Shown: piece by piece, positions 25,339 to 32,450 of the stretch | Layout of the letters: every line of letters begins with the position of its first letter | Position numbering within the stretch: position 1 is the first letter of the stretch | DNA from: Streptomyces sp. NBC_01485 | GTDB lineage: Bacteria; Actinomycetota; Actinomycetes; Streptomycetales; Streptomycetaceae | Length of the DNA: 64,000 bases | Direction of reading: 5' to 3' | Assembly (NCBI RefSeq): GCF_036227125.1 | Contig: NZ_CP109435.1 | Coordinates: forward strand, 2,356,001 to 2,420,000 | Made by a program: the position numbers and the translations under genes | Notes under the pieces: generated by a model | What the model was told of the DNA's origin: nothing | What the model saw: only the letters and a program-made list of their open reading frames with translations | The model's database searches: none

Positions 25339-25908
25339 CTACAGCGAGTCGAGGAAGCCGAGCGCCACCCGCCAGGTGGCCTCGGCGGCCTCCGCGTCGT
25401 AGTCGGGCAGATCGGGGTCGGTGTACAGGTGCCCGGCGCCCGCGTACCGGTAGATCTCCACGTCGGCTCCGGCTCTGCCCATCTGCAGATACCAGGCGCT
25501 CAGCCAGTCGTCCGTCTCGAACGGGTCCGGCTCCGCGACGTGCAACTGCACCGGCAGGTCGTCCACCGAGACGTTCGGCGCGAGGTCCGAGGTGCCGTGC
25601 AGGAGCAGCAGGCCCCGCGCCTTGTCGTCGCCGAGGGCGAGGGTCTGCGCGATCGACGCGCCCAGCGAGAACCCCGCGTACACCAGGCCGCGCTCCGAGT
25701 AGGGCGCGGCGGCCAGGACGGCTCTCTTCAGCAGCTCGTCCTTGCCGATCTCCTCCTTGCGCGCCCTGCCCTCCTCGACCGTGTCGAACGTGCGCCCCCC
25801 GAAGAGGTCCGGCGTCCACACCTCGTGCCCGGCCGCGCGCAGCCGGTCCGCCGCCGCGCGGACCGCGGGCCTGGGGCCGTAGGTCGAGTGAAAGAGCATG
25901 ATGTTCAT
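25339..25908 (-). CDS. Dienelactone hydrolase family protein
   Basis: 189-residue alpha/beta-hydrolase. Nucleophile elbow GFSLGAS (Ser ~81) instead of the cysteine of true dienelactone hydrolase, acidic residue near DPFETDD (~138) and catalytic His in GAGHLYTD (~164). N-terminal NIMLFHSTYGPRPAV matches the oxyanion side. The Ser nucleophile makes a general esterase/hydrolase more likely than a dienelactonase. The ATG at 25908 lacks a ribosome-binding site but sits 6 nt after the -10 box of a TGTCAGTG-type promoter, so a leaderless mRNA is predicted. Divergent from the mscS-type gene. Confidence 0.85.
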   Translation of the reverse strand: MNIMLFHSTYGPRPAVRAAADRLRAAGHEVWTPDLFGGRTFDTVEEGRARKEEIGKDELLKRAVLAAAPYSERGLVYAGFSLGASIAQTLALGDDKARGLLLLHGTSDLAPNVSVDDLPVQLHVAEPDPFETDDWLSAWYLQMGRAGADVEIYRYAGAGHLYTDPDLPDYDAEAAEATWRVALGFLDSL

Positions 25909-25914
25909 GCGCCC

Positions 25915-25937
25915 ATGGTGCCAGCCCGCACTGACAG
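25915..25937 (-). promoter_or_regulatory. Candidate TGTCAGTG-N8 promoter of the hydrolase gene
   Basis: Minus-strand CTGTCAGTG (25937-25929), 8 nt, CACCAT (25920-25915), then 6 nt to the ATG. Same architecture as at hisI: perfect upstream block, exact 8-nt spacer and C-initial -10. It fits the damage-promoter consensus only partly at the -10. Confidence 0.45.
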
Positions 25938-25994
25938 CGCCGCGCGTGCGCCGGTTCACACGAAGTCGCATGTTCAAGCCCCCGCGGACCCGGT

Positions 25995-26000
25995 TACGTT
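25995..26000 (+). promoter_or_regulatory. -10 box, probable leaderless start of the MscS-type gene
   Basis: TACGTT (TAnnnT) lies 7 nt upstream of the ATG at 26008. No ribosome-binding site fits between them. Confidence 0.4.
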
Positions 26001-26007
26001 CGAAGGC

Positions 26008-27117
26008 ATGGAGAACCTGCTCCGGCCCGTGATCGTGGTCGGCGGTTCGGTCGTGCTGACAGTCCTCATCGGCTGGGCCACCGACCGTCTGCTGTCCAAG
26101 GCCGACCGACGCCACCCCGAGACCCCGCTGTGGGGCCTGCTGCGCCGTGGCCGCGTCCCCTACCAGCTCGTGCTGTGCGCGGCGATGCTGCGAGGGTCCT
26201 ACGACGCGGCACAACTGCTGGAGGACCACCGGACCGGCATCGGCCGGGCCCTGACGCTGGTGCTGATCGGCGCGGCGTCGTGGCTGGTGATCCGGATCAC
26301 GGCGGCGGTCGTGGAGACGACGTACTCGCGCTACGCGCGCGTGCACCGCGATCCGGCCCGGATCCGGCGGGTGCGGACCCAGGTGTCGCTGATCATGCGG
26401 GTGGTCGCGGCCGTCGTCGGCGTGGTGGCCGTGGCCGCGATGCTGCTGACGTTCCCCGCGATGCGCGCGGCGGGCGCCTCGCTGCTGGCCTCGGCCGGCA
26501 TCCTCGGCATCGTCGCCGGTGTGGCCGCCCAGTCGACGCTGAGCAACCTGTTCGCGGGGCTGCAGATCGCCTTCGGCGACATGGTGCGCATCGGCGACAC
26601 CGTGGTCGTGGACGGCGAGTGGGGCACCGTCGAGGAGATCACCCTGACCTTCCTGACCGTGCGCACCTGGGACGAGCGCCGGATCACCATGCCGGTGTCG
26701 TACTTCACCTCGAAGCCGTTCGAGAACTGGTCGCGCGGCACCCCGCAGATGACCGGCATCGTCTACTTCCACGTCGACCACACGGCGCCGGTCGACGCGA
26801 TGCGCGAGAAGCTGCGCGACATCCTGCGCGAGTGCCCCGCCTGGGACGGCCGCGCCTGCGGCCTGGACGTCACGGACACCACCCCCAACACGATGCAGGT
26901 ACGGGCCCTGGTCACGGCGAAGGACGCCGACGACATCTGGACGGTGCGGGTCACGGTCCGCGAGCAGATGGTCCGCTGGCTGGCCCGGGAGCACCCGTAC
27001 GCGCTGCCGAGGGTCAACACGGCGGACGCGACCCCGCCGCCGGGCGGACGCCTGCCGGGTCCGTCCTCGTCCCGGGACGGGGCCGTCTCCCCGGACGGGG
27101 CCGCCCACCGCGCGTGA
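26008..27117 (+). CDS. Mechanosensitive ion channel, MscS family
   Basis: 369 residues. Membrane segments are at ~7-25, ~85-105 (ALTLVLIGAASWLVIRIT) and ~130-152 (VVAAVVGVVAVAAMLLTF), then the pore helix and the MscS beta domain: SLLASAGILGIVAGVAAQST, LSNLFAGLQIAFGDMVRIGD, VVVDGEWGTVEEITLTFLTV and RRITMPVSYF. The glycine/alanine-packed pore helix (GILGIVAGVAAQ) is intact. It opens upon membrane tension to release solutes. The C-terminal ~45 residues are Pro/Gly/Ser-rich and probably disordered. ATG chosen at 26008. It converges on the Na+/H+ antiporter gene. Confidence 0.93.
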   Translation: MENLLRPVIVVGGSVVLTVLIGWATDRLLSKADRRHPETPLWGLLRRGRVPYQLVLCAAMLRGSYDAAQLLEDHRTGIGRALTLVLIGAASWLVIRITAAVVETTYSRYARVHRDPARIRRVRTQVSLIMRVVAAVVGVVAVAAMLLTFPAMRAAGASLLASAGILGIVAGVAAQSTLSNLFAGLQIAFGDMVRIGDTVVVDGEWGTVEEITLTFLTVRTWDERRITMPVSYFTSKPFENWSRGTPQMTGIVYFHVDHTAPVDAMREKLRDILRECPAWDGRACGLDVTDTTPNTMQVRALVTAKDADDIWTVRVTVREQMVRWLAREHPYALPRVNTADATPPPGGRLPGPSSSRDGAVSPDGAAHRA

Positions 27118-27154
27118 GGCCGGCGCGGCCGGGTCGGGAGGGGACGGTCGGGCC

Positions 27155-27174
27155 GGGTCGGGTCGGGTCGGGTC
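27155..27174 (+). repeat. Four tandem GGGTC units
   Basis: Four exact copies of the 5-mer GGGTC, with imperfect relatives just upstream (27131-27154). They lie between the convergent mscS-type and antiporter genes and include two bases of the antiporter stop codon. A short slippage-prone repeat; no function assigned. Confidence 0.85.
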
Positions 27175-28759
27175 ATCTGAGGCTGCGCACGTCCAGATGC
27201 CGCAGCACCCGGTCCACGATCTCCGGGTCGGCGCCCGGCTCGCTGCGCGCGGCCACCACCTCGTGGCGGGCGGCGCTGAGCATCTCCGCCTGGATCCGCC
27301 GCACCCGCTTCAGCCTGCGCACCCGCTGCTCGTGCGCCTCGCGCCGCTCGTCCTCGCCCACGTCCGGGCTGATCCGCACCCCGATGTCGAAGGCCCGCCG
27401 CAGCATCTGCTCGGACAGCTCCTCCGGCAACTCCTCCTCGGCCTCGATCTCCCGCAGCCGCCGCTTCGCCGCCTTCGCGGCCCGCACCGCCAGCTCCTTC
27501 TCGAAGGCCTTCTCCCGGTCGGTGTCCGACTGCACGTCGAGCCGCTTCACCAGCCACGGCAAGGTCAGCCCCTGAAGGACCAGCGTCGCCATGATCACGC
27601 CGAAGGCGATGAAGATGATCTCGTCCCGGTCGGGGAAGGGGCCGCCCTCCTCGGTCTTCAGCGGGACGGCCAGCGCCAGCGCCACCGAGGCCACCCCGCG
27701 CATCCCGGACCACCACATGACGACGGTCTCCCGCCAGCTCATCGGAATGTCCTCGTCGTGGTCCGGCCTGGCGTGCAGCCGCTTCGTCAGCCAGGTCGCC
27801 GGCAGCAGCCACAGCAGCCGTACGACGACGACCACGGCCACGATCACCGCCGCCCAGCCCAGCATCTCCCCCCACCGCCCGGACGCCGTCCGGATCGCGT
27901 TGTGCAGCTCCAGCCCGATCAGCCCGAACGCGACGCCCGTGACGAGGGTGTCGATGATCTCCCAGAAGGTGTGGCCGGCCAGCCGGGTCAGCACGTCGTC
28001 GGGGTCGGTGGCGTACTCGGCGAGGAACAGCGCGGTGGTCAGCACGGCCAGCACCCCGGACCCGTGGAACTCCTCCGCCAGCACGTACGAGGCGTACGGC
28101 ACCAGGAGCGTCAGCCCGATCTGCAGCGTGGTGTCCCCGAGGACGTCCAGCAGCCGGTTGGCGCCCCACCCGAGCACGACGCCCACCGCGACCGCGACCA
28201 CCGCGGACAGCACCAGGTCGAGACCGGCCCGCCACGGCGAGAACGACCCGCTCACGGCCGCGGCGATCGCGACGTGGTACAGCACGATGGCCGTCACGTC
28301 GTTGAACAGCCCCTCGCCCTCCAGGATGGACACCAGCCTGCGGGGCAGCCCGAGTTGTCCGGCCACGGCGGTGGCGGCGACCGGGTCGGGCGGCGCGACC
28401 AGCGCCCCGAGCGCGACGGCCGCGGCGATCGGCAGCCCCGGCACGATCGCGTGGGCCACGGCCGCCACGCACACCGTCGTGACGAACACCAGCGCCACGG
28501 CGAGCAGGAGGATCGGCCGCACGTTCGCCGCGAACTGCCGCCAGGAGGTGCGCCGTACCGCCGCGTACAGCAGGGGCGGCAGGAGGAGGGGCAGGATGAG
28601 CTCCGGCGGGATCTCGACGTTGGGCACGAAGTCGAGGACCGCGAGGACGATCCCGAGCAGCGTCATGAGCACCGGCGCGGGCAGCCCCAGCCGGTCCCCG
28701 ACCGGGACGCTCACCACGGCCCCGAGCAACAGCACGAACAGCAGGGCCAGTTGATCCAC
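27173..28759 (-). CDS. Na+/H+ antiporter, CPA1 family
   Basis: 528 residues with about 12 membrane segments up to residue ~410. CPA1 hallmarks: GALVAPPDPVAATAVAGQL, EGEGLFNDVTAIVLYHVAI with the transport Asp, and WRETVVMWWSGMRGVASVALAL with the conserved Arg. A charged cytoplasmic tail of ~115 residues follows (KAFEKELAVRAAKAAKRRL...). It exchanges Na+ or K+ for H+ to control internal pH. GTG start at 28759. Monocistronic between the GNAT gene upstream and the convergent channel gene; the pairing of channel and antiporter suggests an osmotic/ionic stress locus. Confidence 0.92.
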   Translation of the reverse strand: MDQLALLFVLLLGAVVSVPVGDRLGLPAPVLMTLLGIVLAVLDFVPNVEIPPELILPLLLPPLLYAAVRRTSWRQFAANVRPILLLAVALVFVTTVCVAAVAHAIVPGLPIAAAVALGALVAPPDPVAATAVAGQLGLPRRLVSILEGEGLFNDVTAIVLYHVAIAAAVSGSFSPWRAGLDLVLSAVVAVAVGVVLGWGANRLLDVLGDTTLQIGLTLLVPYASYVLAEEFHGSGVLAVLTTALFLAEYATDPDDVLTRLAGHTFWEIIDTLVTGVAFGLIGLELHNAIRTASGRWGEMLGWAAVIVAVVVVVRLLWLLPATWLTKRLHARPDHDEDIPMSWRETVVMWWSGMRGVASVALALAVPLKTEEGGPFPDRDEIIFIAFGVIMATLVLQGLTLPWLVKRLDVQSDTDREKAFEKELAVRAAKAAKRRLREIEAEEELPEELSEQMLRRAFDIGVRISPDVGEDERREAHEQRVRRLKRVRRIQAEMLSAARHEVVAARSEPGADPEIVDRVLRHLDVRSLR

Positions 28760-28824
28760 GGTCGGGCTCCGGGGCTAGGCGATCAAGAAGATCCAGGCCT
28801 CCAGCGTCGCACGGCCGCCGGGCG

Positions 28825-29298
28825 CTACAGCGAACGCCGCATGGACCGGTGCGCGATCCCCGCGTCCGGGAACTCCGGCCCGTACGCCACGTACCCCAGC
28901 CGCTCGTAGAAACCCAGCGCCTGTGTCTGCGCGTGCAGGTCCACGGCCGTGAGCCCACGCGCGCGTGCCGCCTCCTCGACGGCCCGCACCAGCGCCGCCC
29001 CGACGCCCAGCCCGCGCGCCTCGCGCAGTACGGCGAGCCGCCCGAGCGAGCCCACCGCCGGGTCGCCGTCGGTCCTGGCCGCGGCCGCCTCGCCGGACAG
29101 CAGCCGTCCGGTCCCGAGCGGCAGCCCGTCCGCCCGGATCGCCAGCACGTGCACGGCACCGGCGTCGTGGGCGTCGTACTCCAGGTCCTCGGGGACGCCC
29201 TGCTCGCCGACGAAGACCTCCTTGCGCACCGCGAAGCACGCCTCCCGGTCGGCCGGGTCCTCGGCGACGCGCAGCGTGTACGCGCGCGGGCCGCTCAC
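28825..29298 (-). CDS. GNAT family N-acetyltransferase (ElaA/YjcF-like)
   Basis: 157 residues, single GNAT domain. [16 protein letters not shown] at ~21-36 is the ElaA-type start, [20 protein letters not shown] holds the acetyl-CoA pyrophosphate loop (RGLGVG) and [16 protein letters not shown] the C-terminal motif B. The substrate is unknown. The start overlaps the stop of the pseudouridine synthase gene as a 4-base junction (29295-29298), so it is cotranscribed with the translation-related lspA-rluD genes. Confidence 0.88.
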   Translation of the reverse strand: MSGPRAYTLRVAEDPADREACFAVRKEVFVGEQGVPEDLEYDAHDAGAVHVLAIRADGLPLGTGRLLSGEAAAARTDGDPAVGSLGRLAVLREARGLGVGAALVRAVEEAARARGLTAVDLHAQTQALGFYERLGYVAYGPEFPDAGIAHRSMRRSL

Positions 29299-30239
29299 CC
29301 GTATGTCTCCTCACGCACCTGGTCGAGGGCCTGCTGCAGGTCCTCGGGGTAGCCGCTGGCGAACTCCGCCCACTGCCCGTCCCCGGGGTGCTCGAAGCCC
29401 AGCCGGACGGCGTGCAGCCACTGCCGGGTCAGGCCCAGCCGCTTGGCGAGCGTCGGGTCGGCGCCGTAGGTGAGGTCGCCGACGCAGGGGTGGCGGTGGG
29501 CGGCCATGTGGACGCGGATCTGGTGCGTGCGGCCCGTCTCCAGCTTGACGTCCAGCAGGGAGGCCGCGCGGAAGGCCTCGATGAGGTCGTAGTGCGTGAC
29601 GGACGGCTTGCCCTCGGCCGTGACCGCCCACTTGTAGTCGTGCTGGGGGTGGCGGCCGATGGGCGCGTCGATCGTGCCGCTCGTCGGGTCCGGGTGGCCC
29701 TGGACGAGGGTCTGGTAGCGCTTGTCGACCGTGCGCTCCTTGAACTGGCGCTTCAGCGACGTGTACGCCCGCTCCGACTTGGCGACCACCATCAGGCCGG
29801 ACGTGCCGACGTCGAGGCGGTGCACGATGCCCTGGCGCTCGGCGGCACCGGAGGTGGAGATGCGGTACCCGGCGGCGGCGAGCCCGCCGATGACGGTCGG
29901 CCCGCTCCAGCCGGGCGACGGGTGCGCGGCCACGCCGACCGGCTTGCCGATCACGACCACGTCGTCGTCGTCGTGCACGATCTCCATGCCCTCGACCGGC
30001 TCGGCGACGATCTGCACCGGCGCGGGCGCCTGCGGCATCTCGACCTCCAGCCAGGCCCCGCCGATCACCCGCTCGGATTTGCCGACCACCGAGCCGTCGA
30101 CCGTGACCTTCCCCGCCGCGGCGAGCTCAGCGGCCTTGGTGCGGGAGAAGCCGAACATGCGGGAGATGGCGGCGTCGACGCGCTCGCCCTCCAGGCCGTC
30201 CGGCACGGGCAGGGTACGGATCTCGGGAATCGTGCTCAC
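29295..30239 (-). CDS. RluA-family 23S rRNA pseudouridine synthase (RluD-like)
   Basis: 314 residues. N-terminal S4 RNA-binding domain ([20 protein letters not shown], ~18-60) and catalytic domain with [20 protein letters not shown] holding the nucleophilic Asp (HRLD), then [20 protein letters not shown] and [21 protein letters not shown]. RluD makes pseudouridines in helix 69 of 23S rRNA, but the exact target is inferred. GTG start at 30239. It lies 122 bp downstream of lspA, its common partner in actinobacteria. Confidence 0.93.
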   Translation of the reverse strand: MSTIPEIRTLPVPDGLEGERVDAAISRMFGFSRTKAAELAAAGKVTVDGSVVGKSERVIGGAWLEVEMPQAPAPVQIVAEPVEGMEIVHDDDDVVVIGKPVGVAAHPSPGWSGPTVIGGLAAAGYRISTSGAAERQGIVHRLDVGTSGLMVVAKSERAYTSLKRQFKERTVDKRYQTLVQGHPDPTSGTIDAPIGRHPQHDYKWAVTAEGKPSVTHYDLIEAFRAASLLDVKLETGRTHQIRVHMAAHRHPCVGDLTYGADPTLAKRLGLTRQWLHAVRLGFEHPGDGQWAEFASGYPEDLQQALDQVREETYG

Positions 30240-30361
30240 CCGTCGAGTATGCAGGACAGCGCCGACACCACCGTACGAAGCCTGTGGACAACCGTCCGCG
30301 GACCCTGTGGAAAAGGTCGGCCCCGGTGGTCGGTCCAGATGGTCGGTCCAGGTGGAAAGGG

Positions 30362-30970
30362 TCAGTCCTTGTGGACGGTCCCGTCCGGGTCCAGCCCCTT
30401 GAAGGACAGCAGCACGATCAGGATGCCGCCGCAGACGATCGCCGAGTCGGCGAGGTTGAAGACCGCGAAGTGCTTGGGCGCGATGAAGTCCACGACCGCG
30501 CCCTCGAAGACGCCCGGCGCGCGGAAGATCCGGTCGGTGAGGTTGCCCAGCGCGCCGCCCAGCAGCAGGCCCAGCGCGATCGCCCAGGGCAGGCTGTACA
30601 GCTTGCGGGCGAGCCGGGCGATCACCACGATCACGGCCGAGGCGATCACCGTGAAGATGATCGTGAAGGCCTCGCCGAAGCCGAAGGCCGCGCCCGCGTT
30701 GCGGATGGCCTCGAACTTCAGCCAGTCCCCGACGATCTCGATCGGCGCGTGGTGCTCCAGCTTGGCGACCACGATCATCTTGCTGACCAGGTCGAGCGCG
30801 TACGCGAACATGGCCACGGCGAAGAGCACGGCGATACGGCGCTTGCCCCTGGGCCGTGCCGCCCCGTTCACCCCGGCGCTCTCCTGCCCGCCCGGTCCGG
30901 ACGACTGCTCCGGCTCGGATCCCGCCCCTGGGATGTCCGGCGTACCGATGACGCGCTCCGCCTCTGCCAC
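30362..30970 (-). CDS. lspA: Signal peptidase II (lipoprotein signal peptidase)
   Basis: Aspartyl protease that cleaves the signal peptide of diacylglyceryl-prolipoproteins. 202 residues with a ~40-residue hydrophilic N-terminal extension usual in actinobacteria, then four membrane helices ([72 protein letters not shown]). Catalytic aspartates are in GNLTDRIFR and FNLADSAI, and the [11 protein letters not shown] motif is present. GTG at 30970 follows GAGGGA by 5 nt. Confidence 0.97.
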   Translation of the reverse strand: MAEAERVIGTPDIPGAGSEPEQSSGPGGQESAGVNGAARPRGKRRIAVLFAVAMFAYALDLVSKMIVVAKLEHHAPIEIVGDWLKFEAIRNAGAAFGFGEAFTIIFTVIASAVIVVIARLARKLYSLPWAIALGLLLGGALGNLTDRIFRAPGVFEGAVVDFIAPKHFAVFNLADSAIVCGGILIVLLSFKGLDPDGTVHKD

Positions 30971-31037
30971 GTGAGTCCCTCAACCTAGGTACCTGACTGA
31001 GGACGAGGGTACGGCACACCCCCCGGCGGCCAGGCGA

Positions 31038-31829
31038 TCAGTACCGGCGCTCCTGTTTCTGCTTGCACTCGACGCACAGCGTGGCCCGCGGGAAGGCCTG
31101 CATCCGGGCCTTGCCGATGGCGTTGCCGCAGTTCTCGCACAGGCCGTAGGTACCGGCGTCCAGCCGTTCCAGGGCGTGCTCGGTCTGGATCAGCATCTCG
31201 CGCGCGTTGGCGGCCAGCGCCAGTTCGTGTTCGCGCGTGATGTTCTTCGTCCCGGTGTCGGCCTGGTCGTCGCCGGCGCCGTCCCCCGAGTCCCGCATCA
31301 GCCCCGCCAGGGCCGTCTCGGACGTCGCGAGCTCCGTCCGCAGCCGCTCCTGCTCGGACTGCAGCTCCGCGCGGGCGTCCTCGACCTCCTCCGGCGTCCA
31401 CGGCTCCTCGCCGGGGCGCACCGCGAGCTCGCCCGGCTCCGCCGCGGCGAGGCGTGCCTTGGGGACGGCGGTCTTCGCCGCCGTGGCCGTACCCGGAGTC
31501 TTCTTCGCAACCACTGTCGTGGCTCCCGTCTGCTCCGCGGCCGAGGCCGCGCCCACCTTCTTGGCCGTGCTCTTCCTGCCCGCACCCGTCGCGGCCACGC
31601 CCTTGGCGCCGCCGGTCTTCTTGGCGGCCGCTTTCTTGGCGGTGACCTTCTTGGCAGCGGTCTTCCCCGCCACCGACTCCTTGACCACCGCCTTCTTCGC
31701 CACCGGCTTCCTGGCAGCCGGTTTCTTGGTCGCCGGTTTCCTGGCCGCCGCCTTCTTCGTCCCCCCGGCGGCAGCCGACGGCACCGTTTCCGCACCCTTG
31801 ACGGGCTGGGCGGTCTTCTTCGCCACCAT
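31038..31829 (-). CDS. TraR/DksA-type zinc-finger protein with Lys/Ala-rich histone-like N-terminus
   Basis: 263 residues in two parts. Residues 1-~130 are low-complexity and highly basic, made of AKK/KKA/KKP repeats resembling the C-terminal tails of histone H1 or actinobacterial HupS. Residues ~140-263 are a DksA/TraR module: a coiled coil (DARAELQSEQERLRTELATS) and a four-cysteine zinc finger (CENC, CVEC). DksA-type proteins bind RNA polymerase; the tail probably binds DNA or RNA. The coiled-coil tip differs from classic DksA. AAGGGG precedes the ATG. It is divergent from ileS and just downstream of lspA on the other strand orientation. Confidence 0.88.
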   Translation of the reverse strand: MVAKKTAQPVKGAETVPSAAAGGTKKAAARKPATKKPAARKPVAKKAVVKESVAGKTAAKKVTAKKAAAKKTGGAKGVAATGAGRKSTAKKVGAASAAEQTGATTVVAKKTPGTATAAKTAVPKARLAAAEPGELAVRPGEEPWTPEEVEDARAELQSEQERLRTELATSETALAGLMRDSGDGAGDDQADTGTKNITREHELALAANAREMLIQTEHALERLDAGTYGLCENCGNAIGKARMQAFPRATLCVECKQKQERRY

Positions 31830-32108
31830 GGCCGCGGCCCCTTCACATATTGTGATCTTGCACGCGAATCGTGCTGGGACGATAAATCGACCTGGAGCCC
31901 GCGGCAACGGGGCGCACCGCCCGATTCGCCCGCCTCGCGCACGCCTCGCGGCAAGCCTGCATGCGTTGTGCCCAGCTCCCCGCCCGGTAATCCGCCGAGC
32001 GAGGCGTCCCGGAATACGATCCCGCATACCGCCACATTCAGCCACCATTCGGGGCATGCCGGACCCGTCTGCCCGTCGCGCCCGACGGCCCCGAAAACCG
32101 GTCGGCCG
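31830..32108. other. Intergenic region, DksA-like gene / ileS promoter
   Basis: About 280 bp without a credible gene. It must contain the promoter of the DksA-like gene, and an AT-richer patch lies at 31835-31885, but no -35/-10 pair stands out. The rest shows no clear repeat or RNA element. Confidence 0.5.
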
Positions 32109-32131
32109 CTGTCGGTGGGGAGCCGTACACT
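32109..32131 (+). promoter_or_regulatory. ileS promoter, matches the RecA-independent damage-promoter consensus
   Basis: CTGTCGGTG (32109-32117), exactly 8 nt (gggagccg), TACACT (32126-32131). This agrees with tTGTCRgtg-N8-TAnnnT except the first base. The predicted start near 32138 gives a ~310-nt leader that contains the T-box. Confidence 0.6.
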
Positions 32132-32137
32132 GGGCGG

Positions 32138-32440
32138 AGCGAAAAGCGTGGATGGGGACGAGTAGCGGCGTACGCAGCCCAGAGCGACCCGGGGACGGTG
32201 GAAGCCCGGGGGCGAGCGCGACGCGAAGATCACCCCGGAGCCGCCGGAAGAAGACCCGCAGCGGGTCGGTAGAACCGGCATCGCGACCCCAATGAGGGGG
32301 CTCACCGGAGCGCAGAGCGCACCGGAGGGCCAAGGAGGGTGGTACCGCGGGAGCGCGCCGCACACGGCGTCCGCAGCAGCTACTGAGTAGCGGCTCAGGC
32401 TCTCGTCCCTCCGGACGGAAGGCAGAAAGTCCGCCGGAGG
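32138..32440 (+). promoter_or_regulatory. T-box riboswitch, isoleucine type, translational
   Basis: Leader RNA that senses uncharged tRNA-Ile. The conserved T-box sequence AGGGTGGTACCGCGG is at 32336-32350, with UGGU at 32340-32343 able to pair with the tRNA NCCA end. An isoleucine specifier ATC is at 32229-32231 in a short stem I region typical of actinobacteria. A GACCC/GGGTC hairpin (32253-32267) lies between. Downstream, CCTCC (32408-32412) can pair with the ileS ribosome-binding site GGAGG (32436-32440). This is a sequestrator rather than a terminator, as in known actinobacterial ileS T-boxes. Confidence 0.92.
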
Positions 32441-32450
32441 AAGCTCGCTG

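Noticed and set aside
27131..27174. GGGTC repeats as an origin, CRISPR or telomere-like element
   Set aside because: Only four 5-bp units in a convergent gap, without spacers or associated genes.
30977..31005. Possible damage-type promoter before lspA (CTCAGT ... TAGGTT)
   Set aside because: The upstream block matches poorly and the spacer is 7 nt, not 8.
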